Position numbers and translations under genes: made by a program
Assembly: GCF_003309065.1 (NCBI RefSeq)
Contig: NZ_POAF01000002.1
Location: 248,001-312,000, forward strand
DNA length: 64,000 bases
Direction: 5' to 3'
Source of the DNA: Glutamicibacter soli
Lineage (GTDB): Bacteria > Actinomycetota > Actinomycetes > Actinomycetales > Micrococcaceae
Notes under the pieces: model-generated
Database searches by the model: none
Told to the model about the DNA's origin: nothing
Seen by the model: the letters and a program-made list of their open reading frames with translations, nothing else
In this document: positions 61,567 through 64,000 of the stretch, piece after piece
How positions within the stretch are numbered: position 1 is the stretch's first letter
How the letters are laid out: each line of letters opens with the position of its first letter

Positions 61567-62475
61567 TTAGTGTCGAAGCAGCCCCCGCAGAGTTTCCAGG
61601 CCGATTCTTCCCAGCGGGTCATCGGGTCCCAGCGGTGAGGTGAGCATGGCGTAGCGCAGGGCCCAAGCCCGGGACCGCAGCCACGTGTCACTGCCTTTGA
61701 GGACCCCGTACTCGGCCAGCGCGCTGTCGCGGCTATCCGCGCTGAAGTGCAGCCACAGCATGCCCAGATCCGACGAGGGATCGCCCGCGCACAGATCGCC
61801 GAAGTCCACCAGCGCAGCTAGTTCGAAACCGTCCGGCCCGTTCTGGACGATGGTGTTGTGCGGGTGCGGATCACCGTGGAGCCAGTGTGCCGGTCCGTTG
61901 TATTCGGCGGCCTTCAGCCCGGCTTCCCAGATGGACTGGGCTGCTGGCCGTTGCGCGGTGGGCAGCAGCTCAATGCGTCCGCGGGTTGCATCGTCCAGCT
62001 CCCGCAACGGCCTTCCGCGGAAGGCGCTGCGCGGCGCCTCTGGCGGGGCCACTGCGTGCAGGGAGCGCAGGTATCCCGTAAATTGCCGCGCATAGTGGTC
62101 ACGTTGAACACGGGAAATGCCGGCTGCACTCACTCCGGGAACATAACGGCAGATGGAGAAGCTCCAGGGATATTCCGCGGTCGGCATCCCGGAAAACAGC
62201 GGCGCACTCAGATCCAGTCCGCTGTCGGCCGCGGCCCGGTCCAACCATAGCCGTTCGCGTTCGGCCAGCTGCGCGGCCAAGGCCCGGCGGGGCACGCGCA
62301 CCAGCAGCCGCTCCCCCAGCCGATAGACCTCATTGTCCCATCCCGTGGCCAGGTAGGAGATGGGAAGCCGCACCCACTGCTTCGGCGCCTGGCTAGCGAC
62401 CAGCCGCTCCACGAGGGCCAGATCGATGGACGTTTCAGCCTCGGGAAAACCCGAAAGTGGTTGGGCGGTGGTCAT
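61567..62475 (-). CDS. APH-family phosphotransferase
   Basis: A 302-residue kinase-like protein with WLHGDPHPHNTIVQNG and AALVDFGDLCAGDPSSDLGM, the Brenner motif and metal site of the aminoglycoside phosphotransferase family. The ATP-binding strand is VYRLGERLLVRVPRRALAAQ. The HGDPHPHN form and the preceding ATGWDNEV match proteins acting on small natural products or sugars. Substrate is unknown. It is a separate unit. Confidence 0.85.
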   Translation of the reverse strand: MTTAQPLSGFPEAETSIDLALVERLVASQAPKQWVRLPISYLATGWDNEVYRLGERLLVRVPRRALAAQLAERERLWLDRAAADSGLDLSAPLFSGMPTAEYPWSFSICRYVPGVSAAGISRVQRDHYARQFTGYLRSLHAVAPPEAPRSAFRGRPLRELDDATRGRIELLPTAQRPAAQSIWEAGLKAAEYNGPAHWLHGDPHPHNTIVQNGPDGFELAALVDFGDLCAGDPSSDLGMLWLHFSADSRDSALAEYGVLKGSDTWLRSRAWALRYAMLTSPLGPDDPLGRIGLETLRGLLRH

Positions 62476-62543
62476 CCAGCAATCCTAATGCAGACCTGGT
62501 GATGACCCGATCCGCTGGGGCCAAATGGTCGGAGCGGACGGGC

Positions 62544-63035
62544 TTACCGGGTGATTTGCAGCAGCTTGATCGGGATGACGCAGGATGTACGGTCAAGATC
62601 ATCCGTGGTTTTCAGCCGATTGCTCGTCCCAGTGTCATCGCACCAGTCCACGTCGGCCGGAATTGCGGTGACTTCCGAGGTGCCCGGGGGCATATCTTGC
62701 GGGATAGCGAAGGTGAACTCAAAAGCGCCGTCGTCATCCATGGGTCCCTTGGTATCGAGCACGACGTTCCCTTCCGCGCCGGTCACAGTGACCTGGATCC
62801 GGGCGTTCTCGCCATACCGCGGATTGCAGGTGGCGGCCGGAGCGGAAACGACCACTTCAGATCCCGGTCTGGCAACAGCGGGCGACACGGAGTATTCCGG
62901 CGGCATGCACGGACCGTCATCTACGGCAGTCGGTCCCTTAGCAGAGCAGCCGGCCAATGCACTTGCCACACCAAGACCAAGCACAACAGTTAGTGCCGTG
63001 CCGTTGATTCTGAGTTGCTTCAGGATGCCTGACAT
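62544..63035 (-). CDS. Secreted lipoprotein of unknown function
   Basis: A 163-residue protein with signal peptide LRINGTALTVVLGLGVASAL and lipobox LAGC, giving a ~130-residue mature domain. It contains four further cysteines (CMPPEY, TCNPRYG, WCDDTG, SCVIPI) that could form two disulphides, and alternating beta segments (PGSEVVVSAPAATC, RIQVTVTGAEGNVVLDTKG, GAFEFTFAIPQDMPPGTSEV), suggesting an Ig-like fold. It is not recognised as any known family. Confidence 0.75.
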   Translation of the reverse strand: MSGILKQLRINGTALTVVLGLGVASALAGCSAKGPTAVDDGPCMPPEYSVSPAVARPGSEVVVSAPAATCNPRYGENARIQVTVTGAEGNVVLDTKGPMDDDGAFEFTFAIPQDMPPGTSEVTAIPADVDWCDDTGTSNRLKTTDDLDRTSCVIPIKLLQITR

Positions 63036-63239
63036 ATCGGAATCCTATCCCGGATTGTGTGCTGTGCAAGGTGGAAGGCCCGGCCTTTTCATCCTGTTCG
63101 CGACGTACTTTCTTGGCACGACAGCCCCCGTTTTCTTCTGACACAACTACCGTGCTTTGACCAGCACAAAGTACTACCACCATTAGTCTCCGCGAGGCTG
63201 CAGAATACTCAGGCGTTCGAGCCCCGGAGGCTAGTCTAG

Positions 63240-63259
63240 GAAATAGTGAAAACTATTTC
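63240..63259. promoter_or_regulatory. Inverted repeat before the sigma factor gene
   Basis: GAAATAG-TGAAAA-CTATTTC has 7-bp arms and lies 69 bases before the sigma factor start. It may be an operator or part of the promoter. Confidence 0.35.
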
Positions 63260-63327
63260 TGTTCTGGTGTCAGGATTCGTCCGCGAGTGGGAATAAACAA
63301 GTAAAGGCACTCGCACCAAAGGACAAA

Positions 63328-63867
63328 ATGACCATACAGACCGAGGATCCGCCAGAAGTGGACCGGAGTTCTCATAACCGCCAAGAACTTTTCGAAAAGT
63401 TCTTCCGCCAGCACCATGACCCGGCAATTAGGTACGGTATTCGCCGCGGTCTCTCAGATAGCGATGCACGAGAAGTCGCCGCGGATGCCATGAGGATTGT
63501 TTGGCAGAAATGCGAAGTGCTTGATGAATCCGCAATCCCTTTTCTCTACAAAACCTGCTGGCATCTTGTGCAGCATGTGTACCGGGACCAACTGCGGCGA
63601 TTCGACGCAGAGTCCCGAGCCAGGCAGCATCATGAATTCAGCAGCACCCGTGAAACGGCGAAGGACGACGCGGAGCGCCTTCGAGAGGCCGTCAACAGCT
63701 TGGGCGAGCCGGGCTCCGAAATCATCAGGCTGCTCTATTGGGACGGGCTGACTGCAGCGCAGGTCGCAGCCGTCACCAACCGCACCGAACAAGCAGTGTG
63801 GACGCAGGCCAGCAGGTCGAGACGCAAGCTAGCCAAGATCCTGAAAGGCAACCGTCATGGAAACTAA
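63328..63867 (+). CDS. RNA polymerase sigma factor, ECF-like
   Basis: A 179-residue sigma factor. Region 2 is FEKFFRQHHDPAIRYGIRRG with LSDSDAREVAADAMRIVWQK, region 4 the helix-turn-helix SEIIRLLYWDGLTAAQVAAV with TEQAVWTQASRSRRKLAKIL. The linker is short and charged. It lacks region 1 and 3, consistent with the extracytoplasmic-function group. Its stop overlaps the next gene start by 11 bases, typical of a sigma factor followed by its anti-sigma or effector gene. Confidence 0.9.
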   Translation: MTIQTEDPPEVDRSSHNRQELFEKFFRQHHDPAIRYGIRRGLSDSDAREVAADAMRIVWQKCEVLDESAIPFLYKTCWHLVQHVYRDQLRRFDAESRARQHHEFSSTRETAKDDAERLREAVNSLGEPGSEIIRLLYWDGLTAAQVAAVTNRTEQAVWTQASRSRRKLAKILKGNRHGN

Positions 63868-64000
63868 TTTGGAATCGCGGCTACGCGGTGCAGATCCTGC
63901 CCACAACTTGCCGATCTCATCGAACGGGGCCGAAGTGCTGGCCCAAATCTTGTCAACTGACATCAAATTCCAGGAGCCAGAAGCCCCAGGCAATGTCGTC
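63857..64000 (+). CDS. Unknown protein downstream of sigma factor, N-terminus only
   Basis: The start METNLESRLRGADPAHNLPI is seen for 48 codons before the window edge. Its overlap with the sigma factor points to co-translation. A short acidic N-terminus with SRLRGADPA resembles the cytoplasmic part of actinobacterial anti-sigma-like or CU044_5270-type membrane proteins, in which a helix would follow, but that part lies outside. The identity is open. Confidence 0.7.
   Translation, partial: METNLESRLRGADPAHNLPISSNGAEVLAQILSTDIKFQEPEAPGNVV

Overview
The window is high-GC bacterial DNA with dense, mostly divergent or convergent operons, frequent GTG starts and 4-bp stop/start overlaps. A SAM-IV type riboswitch, the dusB-dgt-dnaG order, an alpha2-type glycyl-tRNA synthetase and several actinobacterial small proteins point to an actinobacterium. 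The best guess is Micrococcaceae (Arthrobacter/Glutamicibacter-like); this is inferred from gene content and not tested by a search.

Layout. 1-11.1 kb: core genes (dnaG start, dgt, dusB, glyS, an S4 protein) mixed with membrane proteins, a chromate transporter, a DMT transporter, a GNAT protein and a broken RDD gene. 11.1-14.0 kb: a visibly more A/T-rich block with few intact genes (one membrane protein, one SnoaL-like protein) and several gene remnants, including a gene broken by two single-base shifts. 14.0-23.4 kb: an esterase, an SGNH hydrolase, the metY-metX methionine operon behind a SAM-IV riboswitch, a VOC protein, an unknown membrane protein, a GNAT, a CPBP protease and a phosphotransferase.

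23.5-32.0 kb: nine minus-strand genes for amino-sugar or tagatose-type sugar use: SIS isomerase/deaminase, ROK kinase, PfkB kinase, class II aldolase, a three-part ABC importer, a CutC protein and a DeoR regulator. The two promoter regions share an 11-base element that could be the regulator's site. 32.2 kb: thiol peroxidase. 32.8-41.4 kb: a histidine utilisation cluster (hutU, a YjiH-type membrane protein, an M20 amidohydrolase, hutF, hutI) with an IclR regulator and hutD divergent from it. hutH and hutG are absent; the M20 enzyme sits where hutG is expected.

42.2-46.9 kb: a second sugar ABC importer with a LacI regulator but no catabolic enzymes. 47-52.4 kb: kbl-tdh threonine degradation, a divergent LysR regulator, an MFS transporter and a GNAT. 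52.5-61.5 kb: a HAD phosphatase, then an Opp/Dpp-type ABC importer with a MocA-family dehydrogenase and a ROK regulator, which together suggest oligosaccharide rather than peptide uptake. 61.5-64 kb: a phosphotransferase, a lipoprotein, and an ECF-like sigma factor overlapping a gene that runs off the edge. I found no tRNA, rRNA, CRISPR array or intact insertion sequence.
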